A stretch of DNA of 64,000 nucleotides from Streptomyces sp. CB02009 (GCF_001905825.1 NZ_LIVV01000010.1:310001-374000), one strand, 5' to 3'; shown: positions 1 through 8,770, counted from the stretch's first letter. Notes: generated by a model not told the origin, from the sequence alone. Numbers and translations are program-made.

Positions 1-36
1 CGTCCGGCGCGGCTTGTCAGTCCGAGATTAATTACG

Positions 37-50
37 CAACAATGGCGTTG
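37..50 (+). promoter_or_regulatory. Putative SufR operator (CAAC-N6-GTTG)
   Basis: CAAC at 37-40 and GTTG at 47-50 form a dyad with a 6-base spacer. As I recall, this is the motif reported for the Streptomyces SufR repressor of its own suf operon. Its last base is the first base of the GTG chosen for sufR, so a bound repressor would cover the transcription and translation start. Confidence 0.75.
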
Positions 51-775
51 TGAAAAACGATGGCGCGGCTCCTGTGGAGGAACTCGCGACCCGTGAGCGT
101 TCGACGCGCAACCGGGTCGCGCGATCGATCCTGGACCACGGGCCGTCGACCGTCGCCGATCTCGCCGGACGACTCCGCCTCACCCAGGCCGCCGTCCGCC
201 GCCATCTCGACTCGCTCGTCGCCGACAACGTCGTGGAGGCACGCGAGCAGCGCGTCTACGGGGCCCGCGCCCGCGGCCGCCCCGCGAAGGTCTTCGCGCT
301 CACCGACTGCGGCCGGGACGCCTTCGACCAGTCGTACGACTCGCTCGCGGTCGAGGCGCTCCAGTGGATCGAGCGCAACGCCGGCGGGGAAGCGGCCGTG
401 GCCGCCTTCGCCCGCGACCGGATCGAGGCCCAGGCGGACGCCTACCGCGAAGCCGTCGAGGCCGTCGAACCCGAGCGGCGGGCCGAGGCGCTTGCCAAGG
501 CCCTGACCGCCGACGGGTACGCTGCCACTGCGCGGAACGCGCCGGTCGGCGAGCAGCTCTGCCAGCACCACTGCCCGGTCGCCCACGTCGCCGAGCAGTA
601 CCCACAGCTGTGCGAGGCGGAGACGGAGTTCTTCTCCCGCCTCCTGGGAACGCACGTCCAGCGTCTGGCCACCATCGCGCATGGTGACGGCGTCTGCACC
701 ACGTTCATCCCGCACAGCACTCCACAGACCACTGAATCAGCATCCGCAAGCACGGCCGGGAGGAACCCCGCATGA
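50..775 (+). CDS. sufR: SufR, Fe-S-sensing repressor of the suf operon
   Basis: This 241-residue protein has an N-terminal winged helix-turn-helix (about residues 30-85) of the ArsR/DeoR-like type. Its C-terminal domain holds four cysteines, C171, C175, C188 and C216, matching the cluster ligands expected for SufR. With a [4Fe-4S] cluster it should repress the operon; cluster loss under iron limitation or oxidative stress would derepress it. The GTG start has no Shine-Dalgarno sequence and abuts the operator, so the transcript may be leaderless; GTG 74 is an alternative without a better ribosome site. It overlaps sufB by four bases and leads the operon. Confidence 0.9.
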   Translation: MKNDGAAPVEELATRERSTRNRVARSILDHGPSTVADLAGRLRLTQAAVRRHLDSLVADNVVEAREQRVYGARARGRPAKVFALTDCGRDAFDQSYDSLAVEALQWIERNAGGEAAVAAFARDRIEAQADAYREAVEAVEPERRAEALAKALTADGYAATARNAPVGEQLCQHHCPVAHVAEQYPQLCEAETEFFSRLLGTHVQRLATIAHGDGVCTTFIPHSTPQTTESASASTAGRNPA

Positions 776-2187
776 CCACCGAGATCAGCCACCCCGAGCT
801 CGAGGGCCTGGGTCGGTACGAGTACGGCTGGGCCGACTCCGACACCGCCGGTGCCACCGCCAAGCGCGGTCTGAACGAGGACGTCGTCCGCGACATCTCC
901 TCGAAGAAGAACGAGCCCGAGTGGATGCTGAAGCTGCGTCTCAAGGGTCTGCGGCTCTTCGGCAAGAAGCCCATGCCGACCTGGGGCTCCGACCTCTCCG
1001 GCATCGACTTCGACAACATCAAGTACTTCGTGCGGTCCACCGAGAAGCAGGCCGAGTCCTGGGAGGACCTGCCGGAGGACATCAAGAACACGTACGACAA
1101 GCTCGGCATCCCCGAGGCGGAGAAGCAGCGCCTCGTCGCCGGTGTCGCCGCCCAGTACGAGTCCGAGGTCGTCTACCACCAGATCCGCGAGGACCTGGAG
1201 GAGCAGGGCGTCATCTTCGTCGACACCGACACGGCGCTGAAGGAGCACGAGGAGCTCTTCCGCGAGTACTTCGGCACCGTCATCCCGGTCGGCGACAACA
1301 AGTTCGCCTCCCTGAACACCGCCGTCTGGTCCGGCGGATCGTTCATCTACGTGCCGAAGGGCGTGCACGTCGAGATCCCGCTCCAGGCCTACTTCCGTAT
1401 CAACACGGAGAACATGGGCCAGTTCGAGCGGACGCTGATCATCGTCGACGAGGACGCCTACGTCCACTACGTCGAGGGCTGCACCGCTCCGATCTACTCC
1501 TCGGACTCGCTGCACAGCGCCGTCGTCGAGATCATCGTGAAGAAGGGCGGCCGCTGCCGCTACACGACCATCCAGAACTGGTCGAACAACGTCTACAACC
1601 TGGTGACCAAGCGCGCCGTCGCCTACGAGGGCGCCACCATGGAGTGGGTCGACGGCAACATCGGCTCCAAGGTCACCATGAAGTACCCGGCCGTCTACCT
1701 GATGGGCGAGCACGCCAAGGGCGAGACCCTGTCCATCGCCTTCGCGGGCGAGGGCCAGCACCAGGACGCCGGCGCCAAGATGGTCCACATGGCCCCGAAC
1801 ACCTCCTCCAACATCGTCTCCAAGTCGGTGGCGCGAGGCGGCGGCCGCACCTCCTACCGCGGTCTCATCGAGATCGGCGAGGGTGCCCCGGGCGCCAAGT
1901 CGAACGTGCTGTGCGACGCGCTGCTCGTCGACACGATCTCCCGCTCCGACACGTACCCCTACGTGGACGTGCGCGAGGACGACGTCTCCATGGGCCACGA
2001 GGCCACCGTCTCCAAGGTCTCCGAGGACCAGCTCTTCTACCTGATGAGCCGCGGCCTCACCGAGTTCGAGGCCATGGCGATGATCGTCCGCGGCTTCGTC
2101 GAGCCCATCGCCAAGGAACTCCCGATGGAGTACGCCCTGGAGCTCAACCGGCTGATCGAGCTGCAGATGGAGGGCTCGGTGGGCTGA
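772..2187 (+). CDS. sufB: SufB, Fe-S cluster scaffold subunit
   Basis: At 471 residues this has the usual SufB length and the family's C-terminal signature (EDQLFYLMSRGL near residue 420). SufB builds nascent Fe-S clusters on the SufBC2D complex in the cytoplasm, taking sulfur from SufS/SufU. The ATG overlaps the sufR stop (ATGA), so the two are translationally coupled. In actinobacteria SUF is usually the main Fe-S assembly route, and I see no ISC genes here. It contains no LAGLIDADG or splicing insertion, unlike mycobacterial SufB. Confidence 0.97.
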   Translation: MTTEISHPELEGLGRYEYGWADSDTAGATAKRGLNEDVVRDISSKKNEPEWMLKLRLKGLRLFGKKPMPTWGSDLSGIDFDNIKYFVRSTEKQAESWEDLPEDIKNTYDKLGIPEAEKQRLVAGVAAQYESEVVYHQIREDLEEQGVIFVDTDTALKEHEELFREYFGTVIPVGDNKFASLNTAVWSGGSFIYVPKGVHVEIPLQAYFRINTENMGQFERTLIIVDEDAYVHYVEGCTAPIYSSDSLHSAVVEIIVKKGGRCRYTTIQNWSNNVYNLVTKRAVAYEGATMEWVDGNIGSKVTMKYPAVYLMGEHAKGETLSIAFAGEGQHQDAGAKMVHMAPNTSSNIVSKSVARGGGRTSYRGLIEIGEGAPGAKSNVLCDALLVDTISRSDTYPYVDVREDDVSMGHEATVSKVSEDQLFYLMSRGLTEFEAMAMIVRGFVEPIAKELPMEYALELNRLIELQMEGSVG

Positions 2188-2261
2188 CGCCCCACCCCGC
2201 CCCCACCGGCACACGCAGCAACCGATTTTCACGTACGCAGGAAGAGAGCACCCCAACAGCC

Positions 2262-3443
2262 ATGGCTGAGGCTCAGAACATCCCCGCGGGCTCCACCACC
2301 GCGGGCTCGATCGCGGTGGCCGCCGAGTCCACCGTCGCCACGCGCATGAGCGCGCCCCCGTCCTTCGACGTCGCGGACTTCCCCGTCCCGCACGGCCGCG
2401 AGGAGGAGTGGCGGTTCACCCCGCTCGAGCGCCTCCGCGGCCTGCACGACGGCACCGCCGTCGCGTCCGGCGAGGGCGTCAAGGTCGAGATCGAGGCCCC
2501 CGAGGGCGTCACGGTGGAGACCGTCGGCCGCGAGGACGAGCGGCTCGGCAAGGCCGGCACGCCCGTCGACCGCGTCGCCGCGCAGGCGTACTCCTCCTTC
2601 GAGAAGGCCTCGGTCGTCACCGTCGCCAAGGAGGCCGTGCTCACCGAGCCGATCCGCATCACCGTGCACGGTGAGGGCGGCGTCGCCTTCGGCCACCAGG
2701 TCATCGAGCTCGGCGCCTTCGCCGAGGCCGTCGTGGTCCTCGACCACTCCGGCGACGCGGTGCTCGCCGCCAACGTCGACTACGTCCTGGGCGACGGCGC
2801 CAAGCTGACCGTCGTCTCCGTCCAGGACTGGGACGAGAAGGCCGTCCACGTCGCCCAGCACAACGCCCTGGTCGGCCGCGACGCCTCCTTCAAGTCCGTC
2901 GTCGTCACCTTCGGCGGCGACGTCGTCCGCATCCACCCGCGGGTGGCGTACGCGGCGCCCGGCGGCGAGGCCGAGCTGTTCGGCCTGTACTTCACCGACG
3001 CCGGCCAGCACCAGGAGCACCGCCTCCTGGTCGACCACAACACCCCGCACTGCAAGTCCAACGTGGCCTACAAGGGCGCGCTGCAGGGCCAGGACGCGCA
3101 CGCCGTCTGGATCGGCGACGTCCTCATCCAGGCCGCGGCCGAGGGCACGGACACGTACGAGCTGAACCGGAACCTGGTCCTCACGGACGGCGCCCGGGTC
3201 GACTCCGTACCGAACCTGGAGATCGAGACCGGCGAGATCGCCGGCGCCGGTCACGCCTCGGCCACCGGCCGTTTCGACGACGAGCAGCTCTTCTACCTGA
3301 TGTCCCGCGGCATCCCGCAGGCCGAGGCCCGTCGCCTCGTCGTCCGCGGCTTCTTCGCGGAGCTCGTCCAGCAGATCGGTCTGCCGGACGTCGAGGAGCG
3401 CCTCATCGCCAAGATCGAGGCCGAGCTGGAGGCCTCCGTCTGA
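2262..3443 (+). CDS. sufD: SufD, Fe-S assembly scaffold partner
   Basis: This 393-residue protein pairs with SufB and shares its C-terminal motif (DEQLFYLMSRGI). SufD is needed for iron entry and complex stability in SufBC2D. The reading frame is open far upstream, but ATG 2262 is chosen because of a purine-rich GGAAGAGAG about 13 bases before it and because the protein then begins with a normal SufD N terminus. The gap after sufB is 74 bp, with no terminator seen. Its TGA overlaps the Rieske gene's ATG (TGATG). Confidence 0.95.
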   Translation: MAEAQNIPAGSTTAGSIAVAAESTVATRMSAPPSFDVADFPVPHGREEEWRFTPLERLRGLHDGTAVASGEGVKVEIEAPEGVTVETVGREDERLGKAGTPVDRVAAQAYSSFEKASVVTVAKEAVLTEPIRITVHGEGGVAFGHQVIELGAFAEAVVVLDHSGDAVLAANVDYVLGDGAKLTVVSVQDWDEKAVHVAQHNALVGRDASFKSVVVTFGGDVVRIHPRVAYAAPGGEAELFGLYFTDAGQHQEHRLLVDHNTPHCKSNVAYKGALQGQDAHAVWIGDVLIQAAAEGTDTYELNRNLVLTDGARVDSVPNLEIETGEIAGAGHASATGRFDDEQLFYLMSRGIPQAEARRLVVRGFFAELVQQIGLPDVEERLIAKIEAELEASV

Positions 3444-3760
3444 TGGCCTTCGTCCGAGTCTGCGCGCTGAGCGAGCTGGAGGCCGACACCCCGAAGCGGG
3501 TCGAGGTCGACGGCACGCCGGTGTCGGTCGTGCACACCGAGGGCGAGGTGTTCGCGATCAACGACATCTGCTCGCACGCGAACGTCTCCCTCTCGGAGGG
3601 CGAGGTCGAGGACTGTGCCATCGAGTGCTGGCTGCACGGCTCCAGCTTCGACCTCCGTACCGGCAAGCCCTCCGGCCTTCCCGCGACGCGTCCCGTCCCC
3701 GTATACCCCGTAAAGATCGAAGGGGACGATGTGCTCGTCTCCGTCACCCAGGAGTCCTGA
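3443..3760 (+). CDS. Rieske [2Fe-2S] ferredoxin of the suf operon
   Basis: This small 105-residue protein is a single Rieske domain. The cluster ligands are C43-x-H45 and C62-x2-H65, about 17 residues apart, as in NirD/BphF-type oxygenase ferredoxins. It has no oxygenase partner nearby. Its place between sufD and sufC, with a one-base overlap to sufD, is common in actinobacteria and suggests electron supply for cluster assembly or repair; that role is inference. There is no signal peptide, so it should be cytoplasmic. Confidence 0.9.
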   Translation: MAFVRVCALSELEADTPKRVEVDGTPVSVVHTEGEVFAINDICSHANVSLSEGEVEDCAIECWLHGSSFDLRTGKPSGLPATRPVPVYPVKIEGDDVLVSVTQES

Positions 3761-3767
3761 GTCACCC

Positions 3768-4535
3768 ATGGCAACGCTTGAAATCCGCAACCTGCACGTC
3801 TCCGTCGAGGCCGAGAACGGCCCCCGCGAGATCCTCAAGGGTGTCGACCTGACCATCAAGCAGGGCGAGACCCACGCCGTCATGGGCCCCAACGGCTCCG
3901 GCAAGTCGACCCTGGCGTACTCGCTCGCCGGCCACCCGAAGTACACGATCACCGGCGGCACCGTCACCCTCGACGGCGAGGACGTCCTGGAGATGTCGGT
4001 CGACGAGCGCGCCCGCGCCGGCGTCTTCCTGGCCATGCAGTACCCGGTCGAGGTCCCCGGTGTCTCGGTCTCCAACTTCCTGCGCACCTCCGCCACCGCG
4101 ATCCGCGGCGAGGCCCCCAAGCTGCGCACCTGGGTGAAGGAGGTCAAGTCCGCGATGGAGCAGCTCCAGATGGACCCGGCCTTCGCCGAGCGCAACGTCA
4201 ACGAGGGCTTCTCCGGCGGTGAGAAGAAGCGCCACGAGATCCTCCAGCTGGAGCTCCTCAAGCCGAAGATCGCGATCCTCGACGAGACCGACTCCGGCCT
4301 GGACGTCGACGCGCTGCGCCAGGTCTCCGAGGGCGTCAACCGCGTCCGCGAGACCGGCGAGGTCGGCACCCTGCTGATCACGCACTACACGCGGATCCTC
4401 CGCTACATCAAGCCCGACTTCGTGCACGTCTTCTCCGGCGGCCGCATCGTCGAGTCCGGCGGCGCCGAGCTCGCCGACAAGCTCGAGAACGAGGGCTACG
4501 AGGCCTACAGCACGAAGGGTGGCGCATCCGCGTGA
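3768..4535 (+). CDS. sufC: SufC, ABC-type ATPase of the SUF complex
   Basis: This 255-residue ATPase has Walker A GPNGSGKST (40-48), an ABC signature FSGGEKKR (148-155) and Walker B IAILDE (168-173) followed by the SGLD D-loop. It has no membrane segments and no permease partner, as expected for SufC, which powers conformational change in SufBD rather than transport. ATG 3768 is chosen over an upstream GTG because residues from MATLEI match the family N terminus. It starts 7 bp after the Rieske gene and overlaps sufS by four bases (GTGA). Confidence 0.97.
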   Translation: MATLEIRNLHVSVEAENGPREILKGVDLTIKQGETHAVMGPNGSGKSTLAYSLAGHPKYTITGGTVTLDGEDVLEMSVDERARAGVFLAMQYPVEVPGVSVSNFLRTSATAIRGEAPKLRTWVKEVKSAMEQLQMDPAFAERNVNEGFSGGEKKRHEILQLELLKPKIAILDETDSGLDVDALRQVSEGVNRVRETGEVGTLLITHYTRILRYIKPDFVHVFSGGRIVESGGAELADKLENEGYEAYSTKGGASA

Positions 4536-5800
4536 CATCTGCCCATCAGGGGCTCTCCGGCCTCCTCGACACCGAGGCGATCCGCAAGGACTTCCCGCTC
4601 CTGGATCGCGTGGTCCACGACGGCAAGAAGATCGTGTACCTCGACTCCGCTGCGACCTCGCAGAAGCCGCGGCAGGTCCTCGACGCGCTCAACACGTACT
4701 ACGAGCGCCACAACGCCAACGTCCACCGCGGCGTCTACACGGTCGCCGAGGAGGCGACGGCGCTGTACGAAGGCGCCCGTGACAAGGTCGCGGCCTTCAT
4801 CAACGCCCCGAGCCGCGACGAGGTGATCTTCACCAAGAACGCCTCGGAGTCGCTCAACCTGGTGGCCAACATGCTGGGCTGGGCCGACGAGCCCTACCGC
4901 GTGGACCACGAGACCGAGATCGCCATCACGGAGATGGAGCACCACTCCAACATCGTGCCGTGGCAGCTGCTCTCGCAGCGCACGGGCGCGAAGCTGAAGT
5001 GGTTCGGCCTGACCGACGACGGCCGTCTCGACCTCTCGAACATCGAAGAGGTCATCACCGAGAAGACCAAGATCGTCTCGTTCACGCTGGTCTCGAACCT
5101 GCTGGGCACGGTCAACCCGGTCGAGACGATCATCCGTCGCGCCCAGGAGGTCGGTGCGCTCGTCTGCATCGACGCCTCCCAGGCGGCCCCGCACATGGTC
5201 CTGGACGTGCAGGCGCTCCAGGCCGACTTCGTGGCCTTCACCGGCCACAAGATGTGCGGCCCGACGGGCATCGGCGTCCTCTGGGGCCGCCAGGAGCTGC
5301 TCGAGGACCTGCCGCCCTTCCTGGGCGGCGGCGAGATGATCGAGACCGTCTCGATGCACTCCTCGACGTACGCGCCGGCCCCGCACAAGTTCGAGGCGGG
5401 TACGCCCCCGATCGCCCAGGCCGTCGGCCTCGGCGCGGCCGTGGACTACCTCTCGGCGATCGGCATGGAGAACATCGCGCGCCACGAGCACGCGATCACC
5501 GAGTACGCCGTCCGGCGCCTCCAGGAGGTTCCGGACCTGCGGATCATCGGCCCCACCACGGCCGAGGACCGCGGCGCGGCGATCTCCTTCACGCTCGGCG
5601 ACATCCACCCGCACGACGTGGGCCAGGTCCTCGACGAAGAGGGCATCGCGGTCCGGGTCGGCCACCACTGCGCGCGGCCGGTCTGCCTGCGGTACGGAAT
5701 TCCTGCGACCACGCGGGCGTCGTTCTATCTGTACTCCACCCCGGCCGAGGTCGATGCCCTGGTCGCCGGTCTGGAGCACGTACGGAACTTCTTCGGCTAG
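4532..5800 (+). CDS. sufS: SufS, PLP-dependent cysteine desulfurase
   Basis: This 422-residue class V aminotransferase-fold enzyme takes sulfur from L-cysteine, yielding alanine and an enzyme persulfide that SufU accepts. The PLP lysine is K240 in TGHKMCGPTG. The catalytic cysteine is C380 in RVGHHCARP, on a short loop typical of group II (SufS) desulfurases. The GTG start overlaps the sufC stop. Length and motifs fit the family and no damage is seen. Confidence 0.97.
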   Translation: MTSAHQGLSGLLDTEAIRKDFPLLDRVVHDGKKIVYLDSAATSQKPRQVLDALNTYYERHNANVHRGVYTVAEEATALYEGARDKVAAFINAPSRDEVIFTKNASESLNLVANMLGWADEPYRVDHETEIAITEMEHHSNIVPWQLLSQRTGAKLKWFGLTDDGRLDLSNIEEVITEKTKIVSFTLVSNLLGTVNPVETIIRRAQEVGALVCIDASQAAPHMVLDVQALQADFVAFTGHKMCGPTGIGVLWGRQELLEDLPPFLGGGEMIETVSMHSSTYAPAPHKFEAGTPPIAQAVGLGAAVDYLSAIGMENIARHEHAITEYAVRRLQEVPDLRIIGPTTAEDRGAAISFTLGDIHPHDVGQVLDEEGIAVRVGHHCARPVCLRYGIPATTRASFYLYSTPAEVDALVAGLEHVRNFFG

Positions 5801-5810
5801 GGGACGGCTC

Positions 5811-6275
5811 GTGAAGCTGGATTCGATGTACCAGGACGTCATCCTGGACCACTACAAGCACCCGCACGGGCGCGGTCTTCGGGACGGCGACGCCGAGGTG
5901 CACCACGTCAACCCGACGTGCGGCGACGAGATCACGCTCCGCGTGAAGTACGACGGCTCGCGGATCGAGGACGTGTCGTACGAGGGGCAGGGCTGCTCCA
6001 TCAGCCAGGCCTCGGCGTCCGTCCTCAACGAGCTGCTCGTCGGCAAGGAGCTGGCGGACGCGCAGAAGATCCAGGGCACCTTCCTGGAGCTGATGCAGTC
6101 CAAGGGCCAGATCGAGCCCGACGACGCGATGGAGGAGATCCTGGAGGACGCGGTCGCGTTCGCCGGTGTCTCCAAGTACCCGGCCCGTGTGAAGTGCGCG
6201 CTGCTCAGCTGGATGGCGTGGAAGGACGCGACCGCCCAGGCCCTGGGCGACGCGGCGGAGAGGAAGTCGGCATGA
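5811..6275 (+). CDS. sufU: SufU, zinc-dependent sulfur transfer protein
   Basis: This 154-residue protein has the three conserved cysteines C37 (NPTCGD), C62 (GQGCSI) and C129 (VKCALL) that, with D39, bind zinc in SufU. SufU swaps its zinc ligand with the SufS persulfide and acts as sulfur acceptor; it is not an IscU-like scaffold. GTG 5811 is preferred because it gives the standard N terminus (MYQDVILDHY) and follows GGGGACGG. It sits 10 bp after sufS and overlaps the next gene by four bases. Confidence 0.93.
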   Translation: MKLDSMYQDVILDHYKHPHGRGLRDGDAEVHHVNPTCGDEITLRVKYDGSRIEDVSYEGQGCSISQASASVLNELLVGKELADAQKIQGTFLELMQSKGQIEPDDAMEEILEDAVAFAGVSKYPARVKCALLSWMAWKDATAQALGDAAERKSA

Positions 6276-6610
6276 CCGAGAACGCCGAGGCCACGATGAA
6301 GCCGGCCTCCGAGGAAGAAGTCCGCGAGGCGCTGTACGACGTCGTCGACCCCGAGCTGGGCATCGACGTCGTCAACCTGGGCCTGATCTACGGCATCCAC
6401 ATCGACGACGCGAACATCGCGACGCTGGACATGACGCTGACGTCGGCGGCCTGCCCGCTGACCGATGTGATCGAGGACCAGGCGAAGTCCGCGACGGACG
6501 GCATCGTCAGTGAACTGAAGATCAACTGGGTCTGGATGCCCCCGTGGGGACCGGACAAGATCACGGACGACGGCCGCGAGCAGCTGCGCGCGCTCGGCTT
6601 CAACGTCTGA
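6272..6610 (+). CDS. DUF59/MIP18-family Fe-S maturation factor (SufT-like)
   Basis: This 112-residue single-domain protein carries the DPELGIDVVNLGLIY motif of the MIP18/DUF59 family and the TSAACPL segment with its conserved cysteine. Members help deliver or mature Fe-S clusters (SufT, PaaD, CIA2-like). It is the last gene of the suf operon, coupled to sufU by an ATGA overlap and followed by a strong terminator. The exact client proteins cannot be told from sequence. Confidence 0.9.
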   Translation: MTENAEATMKPASEEEVREALYDVVDPELGIDVVNLGLIYGIHIDDANIATLDMTLTSAACPLTDVIEDQAKSATDGIVSELKINWVWMPPWGPDKITDDGREQLRALGFNV

Positions 6611-6625
6611 GACACCACCGCGTAC

Positions 6626-6659
6626 GAGACGGCCGTGCCCTTCGGGGCACGGCCGTCTC
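6626..6659 (+). terminator. Terminator of the suf operon
   Basis: A perfect 15-bp stem (arms 6626-6640 and 6645-6659, starting GAGACGGCC) closes on the tetraloop TTCG, 15 bp after the last suf gene. No U-tract is needed in Streptomyces. The symmetric stem could also stop transcription arriving from the other strand. Confidence 0.9.
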
Positions 6660-6698
6660 GCATGTCAGGGGCCGGATGCGGGCCGGCCGGCGGCTCGG

Positions 6699-7799
6699 CT
6701 AGCCGAGCCCCGCGGCGCGGGCCAGCTCCGGGGCCAGGTTCTCCTTGCGGATGCGCAGGTCGACGTAGAGCAGCGCGGTGACCAGCGGCGGGAAGACGGA
6801 GACGACCGCCTGGCTGACCAGCTGGCCGATGATCAGCACGGTGAGGATGACGACCATGGAGCCCACCACGGCGGCCGAGTCCTCGCCGGAGAAGTCGCTG
6901 AACGACAGCGGGGCCGACGCCAGCGCGGACAGGAGCTGCTGGATCAGCATCCCGACGACGGAGGCCATGATCCCGGCGGCGAACAGGCAGCCGAACACCC
7001 GCCACCAGTCGCCGCGGACCAGGTGCGCGGAGCGGCGCATCGAGGCGACCGGGCCCTGGCCCTCCATCACGGCGGCGGCCGGGGCCAGGCTGAACCTCAC
7101 CCAGATCCACAGGCCGAGCGGCAGGACCACCACGGCGGCGAGGAGCATCAGCAGGGGGATCGTGAACGAGACGTCGGAGGCCGTCGCGCCGCTGTCCAGG
7201 TCCCCGAGGTCGGCGACGAGCGCGGCCACCATCGCGGCGAAGGCGCCGAAGAAGAGGATCATCGGGACCAGCAGCGCCGCGGTGGTCAGGAACACGGTGC
7301 CGAGCACGGCGGGCACCCGGGCCCAGGACCGGCGCCAGAGGGCACCGAAGGAGGTGGGCCGGCCGAGCACCGCCTCCTGGACCACGGCCGGGCAGGCCGC
7401 CGCCACCAGGGCGCTCGCGCCGACGAACACGGCCATGGCGACCAGCCAGACGCAGCCGAAGGCGATGATCAGCGGGCGGACGTCGTCCCAGCGCGGCTCC
7501 TGCCCCGCGGGCAGGTCGAACACGGCGGGGAAGCCGTCGCCGACGGCCAGGAACGCGATGCCGATCGCCGCTCCGACGACCAGCAGGGCGCCGAGGTAGG
7601 CGGCCGCCCCCACCCCGAGGAGCTGCTTCCAGTAGCGGCCGAAGGTGGTGAAGGCGCCGGTCAGGATCGTGCTGAAGGAGAGCGGCGCCAGGGGTATCAC
7701 GCCGGGCTTCGGCGGCGGGGGCGGCGGCGGATAGCCGTAGCCGTAGGGCGGCGGCGGCCCTGGGGGACCGTAGGGCGGCGGCCCTGGGGGAGTCGTCAT
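6699..7799 (-). CDS. Multi-pass membrane protein with Pro/Gly/Tyr-rich N terminus
   Basis: This 366-residue protein starts with about 35 residues rich in Pro, Gly and Tyr. About six hydrophobic segments follow, with alternating Gly/Ala/Val stretches, as in the streptomycete family sometimes matched to the glycerophosphodiesterase membrane domain. No catalytic motif is visible, so the function is unknown; such proteins have been linked to membrane organisation, but that is only analogy. ATG 7799 is used; a GTG nine bases upstream is also possible. It is convergent with the suf operon and divergent from the SMR pump gene. Confidence 0.75.
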   Translation of the reverse strand: MTTPPGPPPYGPPGPPPPYGYGYPPPPPPPKPGVIPLAPLSFSTILTGAFTTFGRYWKQLLGVGAAAYLGALLVVGAAIGIAFLAVGDGFPAVFDLPAGQEPRWDDVRPLIIAFGCVWLVAMAVFVGASALVAAACPAVVQEAVLGRPTSFGALWRRSWARVPAVLGTVFLTTAALLVPMILFFGAFAAMVAALVADLGDLDSGATASDVSFTIPLLMLLAAVVVLPLGLWIWVRFSLAPAAAVMEGQGPVASMRRSAHLVRGDWWRVFGCLFAAGIMASVVGMLIQQLLSALASAPLSFSDFSGEDSAAVVGSMVVILTVLIIGQLVSQAVVSVFPPLVTALLYVDLRIRKENLAPELARAAGLG

Positions 7800-7824
7800 G
7801 CGGGACACCGTATCGGGCAGTTAT

Positions 7825-7862
7825 GTGTACGCCCGTACGCATCGTTGTGTACGCTTGTACGC
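7825..7862 (+). promoter_or_regulatory. Twin GTAC dyads, likely TetR operators, and leaderless promoter
   Basis: Two 16-bp copies, GTGTACGCCCGTACGC (7825-7840) and GTGTACGCTTGTACGC (7847-7862), repeat with a 22-bp period. Each is itself an inverted repeat of GTAC. The second ends at the base before the SMR gene's ATG. TACGCT at 7850-7855 is a fair -10 for a leaderless transcript. The natural ligand is the TetR regulator encoded two genes on. Confidence 0.65.
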
Positions 7863-8183
7863 ATGGGTTACGGACTGCTCGCGGGCGCCATCGCGGCCGA
7901 GATTCTCGCCACCACCTTCATGAAGTACAGCGAGGGCTTCAGCAAGCTCTGGCCCTCGCTCATCACCGGCATCGGATACGTGGTCGCCTTCGCGCTCCTC
8001 GCGCAGGCGCTCAAGACGCTCCAGGTCGGCACCGCGTACGCCATCTGGGCCGGCGTCGGCACCGCCGCCGTCGCCGCCATCGGCATCCTCTTCCTCGGCG
8101 AGACCCTCAGCCTCGCCAAGATCGCGGGGATCGCGCTCATCATCGCCGGGGTCGTCGTCCTCAACCTCGGCGGTGCCCACTGA
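7863..8183 (+). CDS. SMR-family small multidrug efflux protein
   Basis: This 106-residue, four-helix protein has the essential membrane glutamate of SMR proteins in helix 1 (E13, within AAEILATTF), and AIWAGVGTA in helix 3. SMR dimers exchange protons for cationic drugs or guanidinium; sequence does not settle which. There is no ribosome-binding site before the ATG and the operator runs right up to it, which suggests a leaderless mRNA. Its TGA overlaps the ATG of the downstream TetR gene, so pump and repressor form one autoregulated operon. Confidence 0.92.
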   Translation: MGYGLLAGAIAAEILATTFMKYSEGFSKLWPSLITGIGYVVAFALLAQALKTLQVGTAYAIWAGVGTAAVAAIGILFLGETLSLAKIAGIALIIAGVVVLNLGGAH

Positions 8184-8731
8184 TGGCCCGCGCGCGCCGC
8201 CACGACCCCGAACGGCGGGACCGGATCGTCGACGCGGCCCTCCGGGTCGCCGGACGCTCCGGGATCGCCGGGCTGAGCCACCGCACCGTGGCCGCAGAGG
8301 CGGACGTGCCGCTCGGCTCGACCACGTACCACTTCGCCTCCCTCGACGAACTCCTCGTCGCCGCCCTCCGCAAGGCCAACGAGGACTTCGAGCGGCTGCT
8401 CCGCGAGCACCCCCTCCTCAGCGCGCCGGACACCGACACCGCCACCGCGCTCGCCCGCCTCATGGGGGAGTGGATCGGCGGCGAACGCGCCCAGGTGGAG
8501 CTGGAGTACGAGCTCTACCTCGCCGCCCTGCGCCGCCCCGCGCTCCGCCCCGTGGCCGCCGAGTGGGCCGAGACCGTGGTGTCCGCCCTCTCCCGCCGCA
8601 CCGACCGGGTCACCGCACGCGCCCTGGTCGCCCTCGTCGACGGCATCTGCCTCCAGTCCCTGCTCACCGGCGAGCCCTACGACGAGGAGTACGCGCGCGT
8701 GATGCTGACCCGGGTGCTGCGACCGGCGTGA
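8183..8731 (+). CDS. TetR-family repressor of the SMR pump
   Basis: This 182-residue regulator has a helix-turn-helix in about residues 28-48 (LSHRTVAAEADVPLGSTTYH), typical of TetR proteins, and an all-helical ligand domain. It is coupled to the SMR gene by a one-base overlap, so it probably represses the shared promoter through the twin GTAC dyads at 7825-7862 and releases it when a pump substrate binds. The inducer is unknown. The frame is open further upstream, but ATG 8183 gives the family N terminus. Confidence 0.9.
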   Translation: MARARRHDPERRDRIVDAALRVAGRSGIAGLSHRTVAAEADVPLGSTTYHFASLDELLVAALRKANEDFERLLREHPLLSAPDTDTATALARLMGEWIGGERAQVELEYELYLAALRRPALRPVAAEWAETVVSALSRRTDRVTARALVALVDGICLQSLLTGEPYDEEYARVMLTRVLRPA

Positions 8732-8770
8732 GCGGGAGCGGGAGCGAGACCGGGGTGACGGGCCACGCGC

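Noticed and set aside
442..2256. Long open frame antisense to sufR-sufB
   Set aside because: It mirrors the high-GC third-position pattern of sufB on the opposite strand; its protein is Leu/Val/Asp-rich low-complexity sequence without family resemblance.
681..2261. Upstream extension of sufD in the same open frame
   Set aside because: It runs out of frame through sufB and is Arg/Pro-rich; the SufD-like sequence only begins at ATG 2262.
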